Assembly (NCBI GenBank): GCA_034408745.1
Contig: JAWXCM010000187.1
Location: 1-49,882, forward strand
Length of the DNA stretch: 49,882 bases
From: JAWXCM01 sp034408745
GTDB lineage: Bacteria; Acidobacteriota; Terriglobia; Bryobacterales; Bryobacteraceae
Reading direction: 5' to 3'
Part shown: positions 1-9,262 of the stretch, in pieces
Position numbering within the stretch: position 1 is the stretch's first letter
Layout: each line of letters opens with the position of its first letter
Notes under the pieces: generated by a model
Database searches by the model: none
What the model saw: only the letters and a program-made list of their open reading frames with translations
Told to the model about the DNA's origin: nothing
Position numbers and translations under genes: made by a program

Positions 1-98
1 CCATCGGGTGAGTCTTTACCAGACCCAGATCTTCGCTCATCTTCAACATTATCTATCACTTGCCATTCAAGCCAGCCCTTCAACTGCCGTTTCTAGGT

Positions 99-520
99 TC
101 AATGCGGCTCGGCTTTCCACCGGAAGCGTGAAAACAATGTTGTTCCTTCGCCCAGTACGGATTCCGCACAGATGCGACCTCCCTGGGCCTGCACGATCCG
201 GCGGCAAATCGCTACTAAGCCTACGCCGGTCCCGGGATATTCCTCGGCAGTGTGCAATCGCGTGAAGGGTTTAGATTTAGAAATGGCCGACGCGTCTTTC
301 GGATCGAGATCACCCATTCCGCTCCCATCTGTTCCGCGCTGATGTGCACTTTTGCGGGCTCGTCCGCCTTACGATACTTCACGGCAAAGTGGGCATTGGA
401 TCGTGGGTGACGGTAGCCCCGCGCGGGGCCGCAATCACAATAAACCCGAGAAACTGGTCTGCGTCCGCGTCCAGCTGCCCATGGTACTTTCCCGTAAGCA
501 ACTGAGTTTACGACCGCATG
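99..520 (-). pseudogene. Decayed C-terminal remnant of a sensor histidine kinase
   Basis: Pieces of a phytochrome-type histidine kinase can be read in order on the minus strand but in different frames. Near 500-450 the HisKA helix region reads TQLLTGKYHGQLDADADQF with an in-frame stop just upstream. Near 415-385 follows ATVTHDPMPTL, the segment that precedes the N box. Then VKYRKADEP and VHISAEQMGAEWVISI (N-box side of the ATPase domain), and finally FTRLHTAEEYPGTGVGL and GGRICAESVLGEGTT (G2 box and end of HATPase_c). Expected stretches between these blocks are missing: most of the loop after the first HisKA helix and the N-box helix itself. So there are at least two internal deletions plus frameshifts. 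The N-terminal sensor part is absent. Not functional. Family assignment rests on motif order I recognise, not on a search. Confidence 0.75.
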
Positions 521-644
521 GTCAAGCGTGAACATCGCGTAATTCCGCTAATCCTGCAGTTTGGGGGTTGGTCAGTGCCCCTGACTGGTTCGAATTTCTT
601 TTCGACTGAAGTGACGTCGGCTGCTCAGGCTTAGTCAGCTTGTT

Positions 645-682
645 GGCGGACGTAGGCGTCCGCCGCAGCTCTGGGGAGCTGC
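645..682. repeat. Two adjacent perfect hairpins in the gap beside the catalase-like gene
   Basis: GGCGGACG (645-652) pairs with CGTCCGCC (657-664) across a TAGG loop. Directly next to it GCAGCTC (665-671) pairs with GAGCTGC (676-682) across TGGG. They lie just past the stop of the minus-strand catalase-like gene and could end its transcription, but there is no T-tract on either side, so a canonical intrinsic terminator is not supported. The rest of 521-686 shows nothing else I recognise. Confidence 0.5.
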
Positions 683-686
683 CCCC

Positions 687-1658
687 CTATTGTTCTTCGG
701 CGGCGCGCCTACGCCGGCCACTGATCAAGTAGATAGCGGCGCGAAGCTCCAGCAGCGGATCCGCGGAGGGCTCAATCCCGTCGACCCGCGGAATCGGATC
801 GAAAATCATGTACTGCTGCTGCGCGGCCCCGTCAGCCACCACACCGGTGATCTCCACCCGGCCCAGTGTCACCACAGGTCTCTCCGCCGGCCAGTGGATG
901 GTGGCGTCGTCCACCACGTCGCCTTCATCGGCCAGCTGGACCAGCACGTCAAACGCCACAGGACCCGCAGCCAGGCGCTGCTGAATCTCCTCGGACAGGA
1001 AATTCTCGCCGAGCCCGGCCACTTTGTCGTCACTCAAAAGGTCGACTCCGGCCACCGGAACCAGCCGGTACCGGCCAAACTGGCTCACGCCGTCCGCGTT
1101 GGTGAACTGCATCGCAGTCACCCCAAAGTACGATTGCCGGGCAAAGCTCGACGGGTGCGGCTTCGGTGTCTGAACAAACTGGAGCGCCGCCGGATGAGCC
1201 CCCAGGAATTTCATGATCGGGGTCGGGGATTCCGTCGAGCCAGCACTCGCCCCGGCCGCGCGCAACATCTCCAGAAACTCACCAGCCGTGTGCGTCGGGA
1301 ATCCGTCCACTGAGTGGCTGATGATGTCGGTGTGCTGCCGCTCGCCCAGCATGAAACGAATCGCCATGCCGCGAGGATTGGCGTTGGCGTCCGTATCCGG
1401 CAGCGCCGGCAGGCCGGTCGAATTGGAAAATCGAACGAACACCGGCGTCGACGGCCGGTTCGCGTGAGGCGCCCGAGTCAAGCCCCCTGCTTCGGGGACC
1501 GGAGTGAACGTACCTTCAAGTAACAGCCCTTTCGCGTGGGCAGGACGGAAACCCGGATGGACACCGAACATCGTGTCGAACACCGCCAGCAGATCGTTGG
1601 CGAGCGCAACTACTTTCTCATCGGATGGAAGTGGCATTGGCGTCTTAGGATAAACCAC
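687..1658 (-). CDS. Catalase-family haem peroxidase-like protein
   Basis: A 323-residue protein of the short catalase/SrpA-like family, which lacks the C-terminal domains of full catalases (usually about 480 residues or more). Visible family motifs: HAKG around His41 (distal haem side), FVRFSNSTG, NPRGMAIRFML, the DIISHSVDGFP segment, YFGVTAMQF, and near the C-terminus RAAIYLISGRRR, whose Tyr310 fits the proximal haem ligand. No signal peptide is evident, so cytoplasmic. Likely role: peroxide-dependent oxidation or peroxide removal. The listed start is a GTG touching the stop of the upstream gene, which suggests coupling with the enolase-superfamily gene. An ATG seven codons downstream (1637) is an equally possible start; neither has a strong Shine-Dalgarno sequence. 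Confidence 0.85.
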   Translation of the reverse strand: MVYPKTPMPLPSDEKVVALANDLLAVFDTMFGVHPGFRPAHAKGLLLEGTFTPVPEAGGLTRAPHANRPSTPVFVRFSNSTGLPALPDTDANANPRGMAIRFMLGERQHTDIISHSVDGFPTHTAGEFLEMLRAAGASAGSTESPTPIMKFLGAHPAALQFVQTPKPHPSSFARQSYFGVTAMQFTNADGVSQFGRYRLVPVAGVDLLSDDKVAGLGENFLSEEIQQRLAAGPVAFDVLVQLADEGDVVDDATIHWPAERPVVTLGRVEITGVVADGAAQQQYMIFDPIPRVDGIEPSADPLLELRAAIYLISGRRRRAAEEQ

Positions 1659-2873
1659 TCAACCCCGAGTCGTCGACCGGGTAACAGCTTTGCTGTGCCG
1701 CCAAACGTCGGGCCTGATTCGCAGGCCGAACCCCGGTGCGTCCGATGCCGCAATCGATCCGCCGGAGGGAACCCACACGTCTTCGAGCATGAATTTCCAG
1801 TCATGCTCGTAAAAGCGCTGGCAGCTCTCCTGAATCCACAGGTTCGGCATCGCGGTCGACAAATGCGTCGAGGCATAAAACAAAAGCGGCCCGCCCGCCG
1901 TATGCGGAGCGAAGGGCAAGTCCGCGGTATCGGCCATCGCCGTGATCTTCCGAGCCTCCGTGATACCGCCGCACCAGCACACGTCGAACATCACAAACTT
2001 CGGCGTCTTCGATTCAATCAGCTGCTGGAATGACCGCCGGCCCGCCATTCGTTCGCCCACGGTCAGCGGCAGCGTGGTCGATTCCGCCAGTTGCCGGTAC
2101 TGCCCAAAGCTCCCAGGCAGCAGCATGTCCTCCAGCCACATCGGCCGCAGTGGCTCCAGCGCCCGAGCAATTCGAATCGCCGAACTCAGATTCCAGTTGC
2201 TGTGGCATTCAATCGCAATTTCGATCTTATTCCCGAATTTATCCCGCAATATCCGAACCGGCCGGAGCGCTTCCTCAATATCGGCGTCGGTAACAAAGCT
2301 GTATTTATTGCGATGCGCCGCACCATCGAACGGCCATACCTTAATCGCGCTGATTCCGTAGCCGTCCAGAACCTCCTGCATGATCTTGTCGGGCTCTTTG
2401 TTGAAGTCGTATTTGTGCGGAAAGCAGGTGTTGTACAGTCGAACTCGTGGATTGGACCGGCCGCCGAGCAGGCTCCACACCGGAGCATCCAGCGCCTTGC
2501 CCGCCAGATCCCACAGCGCCAGATCCAGTGCGCTGATGGCCCGCATCTCCGCCCCGCCCGTGATCGAGTAGTCGAAGGTCCGGTACAGATCCGCCCAGAT
2601 CCGCTCGACGTCTCGAGGATCCCGGCCGAGCAGCGCCCGACCCGCCGCATGGATCGCCGCCGCTTCCGTCTCATTCCGGGGATACGTCTCGCCGATCCCC
2701 TCAATTCCGGCGTCCGTCCGAATCCGCACCCACGTCCAGTGGGGCCAGAAATCGGCATCATTCCGCGACGGCCAGTAAATCGTGTCGATCCCCACAATCT
2801 TCATCGGCTTTGGAGCCGCATTGGCCAGGAAGGGCAACGCAGCCAGCCCTGCAAATTCGCGCCTGCGCAACAT
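1659..2873 (-). CDS. Exported enolase-superfamily (mandelate racemase/muconate lactonizing type) protein
   Basis: 404 residues. The N-terminus has an Arg-rich, twin-arginine-like leader (RRREFAGLAALPFLANA), so export is likely. The mature part starts at PMKIVGIDTIY like an N-terminal capping domain, then a (beta/alpha)7 barrel. Probable Mg2+ ligands are Glu222 (in IECHSNWN), Glu248 (LEDML) and Glu274 (GERM), spaced 26 and 26 residues as in the superfamily. His324 in APHTAGGP is the likely base at the end of strand 7; Lys178 in AIKVW lies on strand 2. The E-x-H arrangement at the first ligand resembles sugar-acid dehydratase subgroups, so dehydration or epimerisation of a sugar acid is plausible, but the substrate cannot be read from the sequence. 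A paralogue without leader lies at 10817-11962. An exported member of this normally cytoplasmic superfamily is unusual. Confidence 0.85.
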   Translation of the reverse strand: MLRRREFAGLAALPFLANAAPKPMKIVGIDTIYWPSRNDADFWPHWTWVRIRTDAGIEGIGETYPRNETEAAAIHAAGRALLGRDPRDVERIWADLYRTFDYSITGGAEMRAISALDLALWDLAGKALDAPVWSLLGGRSNPRVRLYNTCFPHKYDFNKEPDKIMQEVLDGYGISAIKVWPFDGAAHRNKYSFVTDADIEEALRPVRILRDKFGNKIEIAIECHSNWNLSSAIRIARALEPLRPMWLEDMLLPGSFGQYRQLAESTTLPLTVGERMAGRRSFQQLIESKTPKFVMFDVCWCGGITEARKITAMADTADLPFAPHTAGGPLLFYASTHLSTAMPNLWIQESCQRFYEHDWKFMLEDVWVPSGGSIAASDAPGFGLRIRPDVWRHSKAVTRSTTRG

Positions 2874-2913
2874 AGTGCTGCCAGCATATACCCGGACTCG
2901 CTACAGTAGTTCC

Positions 2914-4494
2914 ATGCGTCCGTGCCTGGCACTCGCTTTGCTTCTTGCTTCGGCAGCCGCCGCTCAGACCGAGGCCACCAACTACCCCGCGGCCCGGTTC
3001 ACCGACGCCGGGCGCAAAGCGAAGCTCCTCGCCGCCGCCGCCGACATCGATGCCGCATTTGAAAAGTATGCAAAAGCGCAGAACATTCCAGGTATGGTCT
3101 GGGGGCTCGTCATCGACGGTGAACTGGCGCACGTCCGCTCCACCGGAGTCCGCGACCTGACCGCAAAGGATGCCGTCACTGCGGAGACGGTGTTCCGCAT
3201 CGCGTCCATGACCAAGAGCTTCACGGCGCTCGCGATCCTGAAGCTGCGCGACGCCGGCAAGCTCTCGCTGGAAGACCCCGTCTCGCGCTTCATTCCCGAG
3301 TTCGCGAAGATGGCCCTCCCCACCTCCGACGCGGGACCGGTCCGCATCCGTCACCTGCTGACTCACGGCGCGGGCTTCCCGGAAGACAACCCGTGGGGCG
3401 ACCAGCAACTGGGAGCCACTGACGCCGACCTCGCCGCCTGGCTGAAGAAAGGCATCCCGTTCTCCACCGCGCCAGGCAGTGCTTACGAGTACTCCAACTA
3501 CGGCTTCGGCCTCCTCGGCCGCATCGTGACGAAAGCCTCAGGCACCGACTACCGCAAGTACGTCGAAAAGGAGATCCTCGCGCCCCTCGGCATGAGCTCG
3601 TCGAGCCTCGAATACACCGCCATCCCCGCAGCCCGCCGAGCCACCGGCTACCGCCGCAAACCCGATGGCGCCTTCGAAGAAGAGAAGCCTCTGCCGCACG
3701 GCGCCTTCGGCAGCATGGGCGGACTCCTCACCAGTGCCACCGACCTCGCGCGCTATGTCGCCTTCCACCTCTCCGCCTGGCCCGCACGCGACGAAGCCGA
3801 CCACGGCCCGGTCGCCCGAGCGTCCGTGCGCGAGATGAACCAACTCTGGCGTCCGTCCGCCCTGACAGCCGCTCGGGGCAAAGCACAGTTCAGCGGCTAT
3901 GGCTACGGTCTGCGCATCTCAAGCGACTGCCGCTTCGCCCACATCGTCGGCCACGGAGGGGGACTTCCCGGCTTCGGCTCTTACATGGCGTGGCTGCCCG
4001 AGTTCGGTGTGGGCATGTTCGCCATGGCCAATAAGACATACTCCGGACCATCGGGGCCGATCAACGAGTCGTGGGACCTTCTCCTCCCCACAGGCGCGCT
4101 TCGCCCCCGCGAACTTCCCGTCTCGCCCCTGCTCAGCTCCATGCGCGACAGCATCGTCAAGGTGTGGCGCAATGCCGACATGAGGGAACTCCACCGCGTC
4201 GCCGCGATGAACCTCTTCCTCGACGTGCCCGAAGCACAGCGCAGCAACGAACTGGCACAAGCCCGCACCGAAGCCGGCGCCTGCTCCTCCATCGGCGACG
4301 TTCGCCCGGAGAACTGGCTCCGCGGCGTGTTCGACATGACGTGTGAGAAAGGTCCGGTACGCGTTAACTTCACACTCACGCCGACTCAGCCCCCGGCACT
4401 GCAATACCTCAGCTTCCGCCGCCGTAATCCCGATGAGCCCGCCATCACGGCGGCGCCCACCAGTGGGCTCAACGGGTCCTTCTGCAGAGAGTAA
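2914..4494 (+). CDS. Exported serine hydrolase, class C beta-lactamase fold
   Basis: A 526-residue protein. I chose the ATG at 2914 because it begins a clean Sec signal peptide (MRPCLALALLLASAAAAQ); an in-frame extension to 2782 would overlap the divergent gene and adds no such signal. Catalytic motifs of the beta-lactamase/PBP-like family are all present: Ser98-x-x-Lys101 (SMTK), Tyr193-Ser-Asn195 (YSN), and His347-Gly-Gly in VGHGGGLPG. The first about 390 residues are the hydrolase domain; the last about 130 form a separate domain with paired Cys that may be structural. Likely a periplasmic esterase, D-aminopeptidase or peptidase rather than a true beta-lactamase. The exported methyltransferase follows 9 bp later, so the two are probably co-transcribed. 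Confidence 0.88.
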   Translation: MRPCLALALLLASAAAAQTEATNYPAARFTDAGRKAKLLAAAADIDAAFEKYAKAQNIPGMVWGLVIDGELAHVRSTGVRDLTAKDAVTAETVFRIASMTKSFTALAILKLRDAGKLSLEDPVSRFIPEFAKMALPTSDAGPVRIRHLLTHGAGFPEDNPWGDQQLGATDADLAAWLKKGIPFSTAPGSAYEYSNYGFGLLGRIVTKASGTDYRKYVEKEILAPLGMSSSSLEYTAIPAARRATGYRRKPDGAFEEEKPLPHGAFGSMGGLLTSATDLARYVAFHLSAWPARDEADHGPVARASVREMNQLWRPSALTAARGKAQFSGYGYGLRISSDCRFAHIVGHGGGLPGFGSYMAWLPEFGVGMFAMANKTYSGPSGPINESWDLLLPTGALRPRELPVSPLLSSMRDSIVKVWRNADMRELHRVAAMNLFLDVPEAQRSNELAQARTEAGACSSIGDVRPENWLRGVFDMTCEKGPVRVNFTLTPTQPPALQYLSFRRRNPDEPAITAAPTSGLNGSFCRE

Positions 4495-4503
4495 CAAGAG
4501 CAA

Positions 4504-5172
4504 ATGAAACTCACCCCCGTATGTCTCACTTTGATCCTGACGGCTGCCATGTCCGCTCAGGGTCCACGCCGCGCTGGCGGCAACCGTGTATCGCCCGGCA
4601 ATGAAACCGCACCGCCCATTGCGAAATCCGCAGTGGAGAAGAAGGTCTTCGAGGCACTCGAAGCCGCCATCAAAGCCGGTGAGCTTTACGCCAACGTTCC
4701 CGCCGCGGACGGGCGCCTGATTCGCATCTTCACCGAATCCATCAATGCACAGAACGCCGTCGAGATTGGAACATCCACCGGAATATCGGGACTCTGGTTC
4801 TGCCTCGCGCTGGAAAAGACAGGCGGCAAGTTAACCACGTTTGAGCTCGATAAAACGCGCGCCGCACAGGCTCGTAAACACTTCGCACAGGGCGGAGTCG
4901 AATCGCGCGTCACCATCGTCGAAGGCGACGCTCACGCCAACATCGCAAAGCTGCGAGACCCCATCGATATCGTCTTCATCGACGCCGAGAAAGACGGCTA
5001 CGTCGACTACCTCAATAAGCTCCTGCCGCTGGTTCGGCTGGGCGGAATTCTCCTCGCACACAACGTCGAGATGGTGCCGGATTACATGAAAGCCGTCACA
5101 TCCAGCCCCGACCTCGACACCGTCGTTTACACCACCGGCGGCGGCATGGCCATCACAATCAAAAAGCGGTAA
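4504..5172 (+). CDS. Class I SAM-dependent O-methyltransferase with signal peptide
   Basis: 222 residues. The body is a catechol/caffeoyl-CoA O-methyltransferase-like Rossmann fold: VEIGTSTGISGLWF is the SAM-binding motif I, LTTFELDKTRAAQARKHF the acidic loop after strand 2, VEGDAH motif III, and IDIVFIDAEKDGYVDYL the metal-site/acidic region typical of the O-MT_3 family. The first 18 residues (MKLTPVCLTLILTAAMSA) look like a cleavable signal peptide. That is odd because SAM is cytoplasmic; such exported versions occur in acidobacterial-type genomes, but their job is not known to me. It sits 9 bp after the serine hydrolase gene and is likely its operon partner. Confidence 0.82.
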   Translation: MKLTPVCLTLILTAAMSAQGPRRAGGNRVSPGNETAPPIAKSAVEKKVFEALEAAIKAGELYANVPAADGRLIRIFTESINAQNAVEIGTSTGISGLWFCLALEKTGGKLTTFELDKTRAAQARKHFAQGGVESRVTIVEGDAHANIAKLRDPIDIVFIDAEKDGYVDYLNKLLPLVRLGGILLAHNVEMVPDYMKAVTSSPDLDTVVYTTGGGMAITIKKR

Positions 5173-5200
5173 TTGACTTTACCCGGCGCGCTGTTATCTA
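5173..5200 (+). promoter_or_regulatory. Candidate promoter for the TonB-dependent receptor gene
   Basis: TTGACT at 5173-5178 and TATCTA at 5195-5200 are separated by 16 bp, in the 91-bp gap before the receptor start. The gap and the strong ribosome-binding site GGGGAG (5252-5257) suggest that the receptor has its own transcript. Sigma-70-like consensus match only. Confidence 0.35.
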
Positions 5201-5263
5201 ATTACTCCAAAATCAGGCTCGCAAACGGCTTGAAATCCGCACCACGCGGCTGGGGAGTATGTG

Positions 5264-8200
5264 ATGAAGAGGATACTGTCACTGATCGTTGTAGTTCTCA
5301 CGCTGGCAGCGCTGCCGGCGTTCTCACAAGGGGTGACGGGCCAGATGTCGGGCACCGTCACCGATTCCACCGGAGGCGTTCTCCCCTCCGCGACCGTAAA
5401 GCTGACTGCCGACATTTCCGGACAAGACCGTCTCTTCACCACCTCAGGCACCGGCAGCTTTATCTTCACAAATCTTTTCCCGGGCAACTACACTCTCACC
5501 GTAACCGCCCCGGGTTTCAAAACCTACCAGCAGCGAGCCATCGCGCTTGGCGCACAGGAACGCGTCGACCTGCATGAAATCGCGCTGCAGGTCGGTGACA
5601 TCACAACCACCGTGGACGTGAAGGGTGAAGCGGCGCGCGTCGCCACCGACAGCTCGGACCGTTCCATTTCCATCGGACTCCGCCAAATCGAAGACACGCC
5701 CACACGCGGACGCAATCCGCTGTCGCTGATCATGGCGCTGCCCGGCGTGCAGACGCTGGCCGGCAACGACTTCCGCGGTTGGTCCGGCGGGGGCATTCCG
5801 GCAGTGAACGGCGGACAAACTGGGCAGGTAATTCTCAACCTCGACGGCGTCGCCAGTCAGGACTCGGGTAATCTCAACCCCGGCTATTTGTCGCCCAGCA
5901 TCGACGCCATTTCCGAGCTGAAGCTGCTGGTGTCGAACTACACGGCCGAGTACGGAGGCCGCACAGGTGGCCAGCTGACCTTCACCATCAAGAGCGGCAC
6001 ACCGGCCTATCATGGCAGCGCCTTCTATTACTGGCGTCATGAAATGTTCAACGCCAATGAGTTCTTCAACAACAAGAACGGAATTGCCAAGCAGCGCTAT
6101 CGCTACCAGAATCCAGGCGGCACGTTCGGCGGACCACTCCTGATTCCTGGCGCCAACTTCAACCGAAACCGGAACAAGCTGTTCTTCTTCTTTTCCGCAG
6201 ACTACCTGCGTAACAAGAACCGCATCGACAACACGTTCACCATGCCCACCGCGCTGGAGCGGCAGGGCGATTTCTCGCAGACGGTCACCACCACGGGCGT
6301 CCAGATTCCGGTGTTCGATCCGGCCAACGGCCAGTCGCCTTTTCCCGGGAACCGTATACCGTCGAATCGCATCAGCCCCGCCGGTCAGGCCATGCTGAAC
6401 CTCTTCCCGGCGCCCGATGCCGCCGGACTCGCGCTCGACCCGACCGGTCAGCGACAGTTCAACTACCGGGCCATCCTCCCGCAGTCACGCCCCAATGAGG
6501 ACAAGGTGCTGCGCGTCGATTACAACGTCTCGTCGAAGATCAATTCGTTCGTCCGCCTGATTCAGGACTACCAGGCGGTGGACGGTTATGCCGGAACCGT
6601 CGGACCCGCCGGGGGAAGCTGGGGTCAGTTCCCGCACAGCTATAACGTTCGGGCGGCAGGCGCCGTCGGAACACTCATCTACACCATCAGTCCGAACATC
6701 ATCAACGAAGCGACGTGGGGCGTTAATCGCGGACGCCAGGGCGTCAACCCAATCGATGACGTAACGTCCACATCCACGGGTGGCACCAAAACGTATGAGG
6801 ACAACTTGCTGCCACTCAAAGGAGCCAACGGGCAACCCGTCAACCTGCCCCGAATCTTCCAGGGCAGCAACGTACTGAACCTGCTTCCTCAGGTCAACTT
6901 CGGTCTGCCGGCCGGCTTCGCGGCTCAGTCCTCCGGCCAGGGCATCAGCCGCGCTCCCGCGTTCGGCCACGACCCTCGCTGGCCTTTTGTGGGTACCGAT
7001 ACCGTGCAGTCCGTCACCGACAAGATCACCTGGATCAAGGGCGCTCATACCTTGAAGGCCGGCTTCTACATGGAGCTGATGTCGCGCAACGTAAGTGTCT
7101 ATTCCACTTACAACGTCGCCGGGTCGTATTACTTCGGCTCGGACCGTGCGGCCGCTCTCGATACGGGCTATCCCTACTCGAACGCGCTGCTCGGGAGCAT
7201 CTTCGCCTACGGAGACGACAACAAGAAACAGGTGAACCACGCCCATTACCAGCAGGCTGAGTGGTTCGTCCAGGATACCTGGAAGATGACCCGCCGCATC
7301 ACACTCGACGCCGGCGTGCGCTTCCACCGCATGGGCGACCTGTACTCCCAGGGCGCCACGCTCGGGCTGTTCGACCAGGCAAGCTACGACCGCGGTAAGG
7401 CAGGTCAGCTTCTCTTCCCTGCGCTCGTCGACGGGCAGCGCAGGGCGGTTAACCCGGTCACCGGCGCGCTGTTCCCGTTTGTCCGGCAAGGCACCTTCGA
7501 CACCGCTTCTTACCCGTCGGGCGGCATCCCGTTCTCGGGTATCAAGCAGTACGACAGCCATTTCTTCAAAGTGCCTCCGATTCAGATCGCGCCACGGTTC
7601 GGCTTTGCCATCGACCTCTTCGGCAATGGCAAAACAGCCATGCGCGGCGGCTTCGGCGTCACCTCGGGCCGCAACTGGACCGTGGACAACATCGGTGCCA
7701 CGGGCGCGGGAACGGGTCCGATGGCGGCCCCGCCGAACTTCCAGTCGCCGGTCGTGCTCTACACCGACTTCAACAGCCTTGCCGGTGCGCAGACCTTCTT
7801 CACACCGCAAACCGTAGTAGGTGGATCGCAGGATCAGAAAGTACAAACCACTTACAACTGGAGCTTCGGTGTTCAGCAGGATATCGGCAAAGGCATGGTG
7901 CTCGACGTATCTTACGTAGGCAACGCCCTGCGCCATGGCTACGGACAGAACTACGACTTCAACGCCGTGGCGCCGTACACCACGTGGAATCCGCGCGACG
8001 GTCAGATCGCCCGCTTCCGCGATCCCACAACCACCAGTGGATTCTATTCCACCAACCTGATTCGCTCCATGGTTGGCTTCAGTGGTTTCCAGGGAATCCC
8101 CCTCTGGACTTACGACCGTTCCAGTAACTACCACTCGTTGCAGGTGCAGCTCAATCGGCGTTTCGGCAACCTGCAGTGGAGCTCTAACTACACCTGGTCA

Positions 8201-8890
8201 AAGACTACGGTCTACCAGATTGGTCAGAACACGCAGTTTGTCGACAACAAGCTGATGAAGAACGTGGTGAACCGTCCTCACGCCGTTAACTTCAACCTCG
8301 GGTACGACCTCCCGAAGGTGGGCCGCATGATCGGCGATAACTTCCTGCTCAAGGGCGTGCTGGACGGCTGGAAAGTCAACGGCAACGGCGCGATCTTCTC
8401 CGGAAACCCATACACCGTCGGCTGCGGTGTCATCAATCAGCCGGCGGGCTACTGGACCGGAACGCCTTCGGTGGGCAGTCCATTCCGCTGTCAGATGGGC
8501 TCCGACATCTACCTGGCTTCGGGCCAGTATCCGTCGCGCACTGAAGACCCGAAACTCCAGGTGCCCTTCAACTCCGCCAACTTCGTCTTGCCCGCCGCCG
8601 ACTCTCTCGGCATAGGCAATACCCCGCCGACGCTGCGCTACGGTCCAGGCGCCTTCAACCTCGATATGTCGCTGGCCAAGATCTTCCGGCTTGGCAGCGC
8701 CGAGTCACGCAGTCTGGAAATACGAGCCGAGAGCTTCAACCTGCTCAACCACTTCAACCCGAACAATCCGAATGCGGGCCTGACTTACAACTTCACCACA
8801 GGCGCACAGAACAATGCCGCGTTCGGAACCATTCAGGGCGCACAGGTGCAGTCGCGTCGCACCATCCTGTCGATGCGGTTCCGCTTCTGA
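5264..8890 (+). CDS. TonB-dependent receptor with carboxypeptidase-regulatory-like domain
   Basis: About 1208 residues. ATG 5264 is preferred over GTG 5261 because GGGGAG ends 6 nt upstream. Signal peptide at residues 1-22 (RILSLIVVVLTLAALPAFS). Residues about 25-110 form the Cna-B/carboxypeptidase-regulatory-like beta-sandwich (GTVTDSTGGVLPSATVKL, FTNLFPGNYTLTVTAPGF). A plug-like region follows (ALPGVQTLAGNDF, VILNLDGVASQDSG, ISELKLLVSNYTAEYGGRTG), then a long outer-membrane beta-barrel ending in the aromatic beta-signal SMRFRF. This is the Oar-like receptor class expanded in Acidobacteriota, probably for large carbohydrate or peptide ligands; the ligand is not predictable. Long open frames on the opposite strand here are codon-bias shadows. 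Confidence 0.92.
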   Translation: MKRILSLIVVVLTLAALPAFSQGVTGQMSGTVTDSTGGVLPSATVKLTADISGQDRLFTTSGTGSFIFTNLFPGNYTLTVTAPGFKTYQQRAIALGAQERVDLHEIALQVGDITTTVDVKGEAARVATDSSDRSISIGLRQIEDTPTRGRNPLSLIMALPGVQTLAGNDFRGWSGGGIPAVNGGQTGQVILNLDGVASQDSGNLNPGYLSPSIDAISELKLLVSNYTAEYGGRTGGQLTFTIKSGTPAYHGSAFYYWRHEMFNANEFFNNKNGIAKQRYRYQNPGGTFGGPLLIPGANFNRNRNKLFFFFSADYLRNKNRIDNTFTMPTALERQGDFSQTVTTTGVQIPVFDPANGQSPFPGNRIPSNRISPAGQAMLNLFPAPDAAGLALDPTGQRQFNYRAILPQSRPNEDKVLRVDYNVSSKINSFVRLIQDYQAVDGYAGTVGPAGGSWGQFPHSYNVRAAGAVGTLIYTISPNIINEATWGVNRGRQGVNPIDDVTSTSTGGTKTYEDNLLPLKGANGQPVNLPRIFQGSNVLNLLPQVNFGLPAGFAAQSSGQGISRAPAFGHDPRWPFVGTDTVQSVTDKITWIKGAHTLKAGFYMELMSRNVSVYSTYNVAGSYYFGSDRAAALDTGYPYSNALLGSIFAYGDDNKKQVNHAHYQQAEWFVQDTWKMTRRITLDAGVRFHRMGDLYSQGATLGLFDQASYDRGKAGQLLFPALVDGQRRAVNPVTGALFPFVRQGTFDTASYPSGGIPFSGIKQYDSHFFKVPPIQIAPRFGFAIDLFGNGKTAMRGGFGVTSGRNWTVDNIGATGAGTGPMAAPPNFQSPVVLYTDFNSLAGAQTFFTPQTVVGGSQDQKVQTTYNWSFGVQQDIGKGMVLDVSYVGNALRHGYGQNYDFNAVAPYTTWNPRDGQIARFRDPTTTSGFYSTNLIRSMVGFSGFQGIPLWTYDRSSNYHSLQVQLNRRFGNLQWSSNYTWSKTTVYQIGQNTQFVDNKLMKNVVNRPHAVNFNLGYDLPKVGRMIGDNFLLKGVLDGWKVNGNGAIFSGNPYTVGCGVINQPAGYWTGTPSVGSPFRCQMGSDIYLASGQYPSRTEDPKLQVPFNSANFVLPAADSLGIGNTPPTLRYGPGAFNLDMSLAKIFRLGSAESRSLEIRAESFNLLNHFNPNNPNAGLTYNFTTGAQNNAAFGTIQGAQVQSRRTILSMRFRF

Positions 8891-8953
8891 CATCGCTTCG
8901 CACGCTACCAGGGGGTGGGACCGGGCCTACAATTATTACTGGAGATCCCACCT

Positions 8954-9262
8954 ATGCGTGACGACACCTCAAACAGCCTTCTGTGGTTCGCTGCCGGACT
9001 TAGCCTCGGCACCGTCATCGGACTTATGACCGCACCGCAGTCGGGCGCGGAGACGCGCCGGCTCATCGGGTCGCGGGCCGACGACGCCCGCAGGCACCTC
9101 GCGTCCAATTCGCGCGAGTACATTGACCGTGGACGTGAGCTGTACGAACGCGGTAAGCAGCTCGCCGAAGAAGCCTCGCAGATGTTCGATGAGGGCCGCC
9201 ATCTGATGGAGCAGGCCGATGCCGCCGAAGCCTCCGCCGCTACTTCGGAGACTGGCGCATGA
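8954..9262 (+). CDS. YtxH-like small membrane-anchored protein
   Basis: 102 residues starting at ATG 8954, with GGAG at 8941-8944 as the ribosome-binding site. One N-terminal hydrophobic segment (SLLWFAAGLSLGTVIGLMTAP) is followed by SGAETRRLIGSRA and a long, charged, probably helical tail rich in Glu, Arg and Ala. This is the layout of YtxH/general-stress membrane proteins. It overlaps the start of the P5C dehydrogenase gene by ATGA, so the two are translationally coupled. Function is inferred only at family level. Confidence 0.72.
   Translation: MRDDTSNSLLWFAAGLSLGTVIGLMTAPQSGAETRRLIGSRADDARRHLASNSREYIDRGRELYERGKQLAEEASQMFDEGRHLMEQADAAEASAATSETGA

Noticed and set aside
645..682. Hairpins beside the catalase-like gene as an intrinsic terminator
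   Set aside because: Stems are perfect but there is no T-tract on either strand; kept only as a repeat.
6485..8134. 549-codon antisense frame inside the TonB-dependent receptor gene
   Set aside because: No family motifs and no ribosome-binding site; the receptor on the plus strand is unambiguous.
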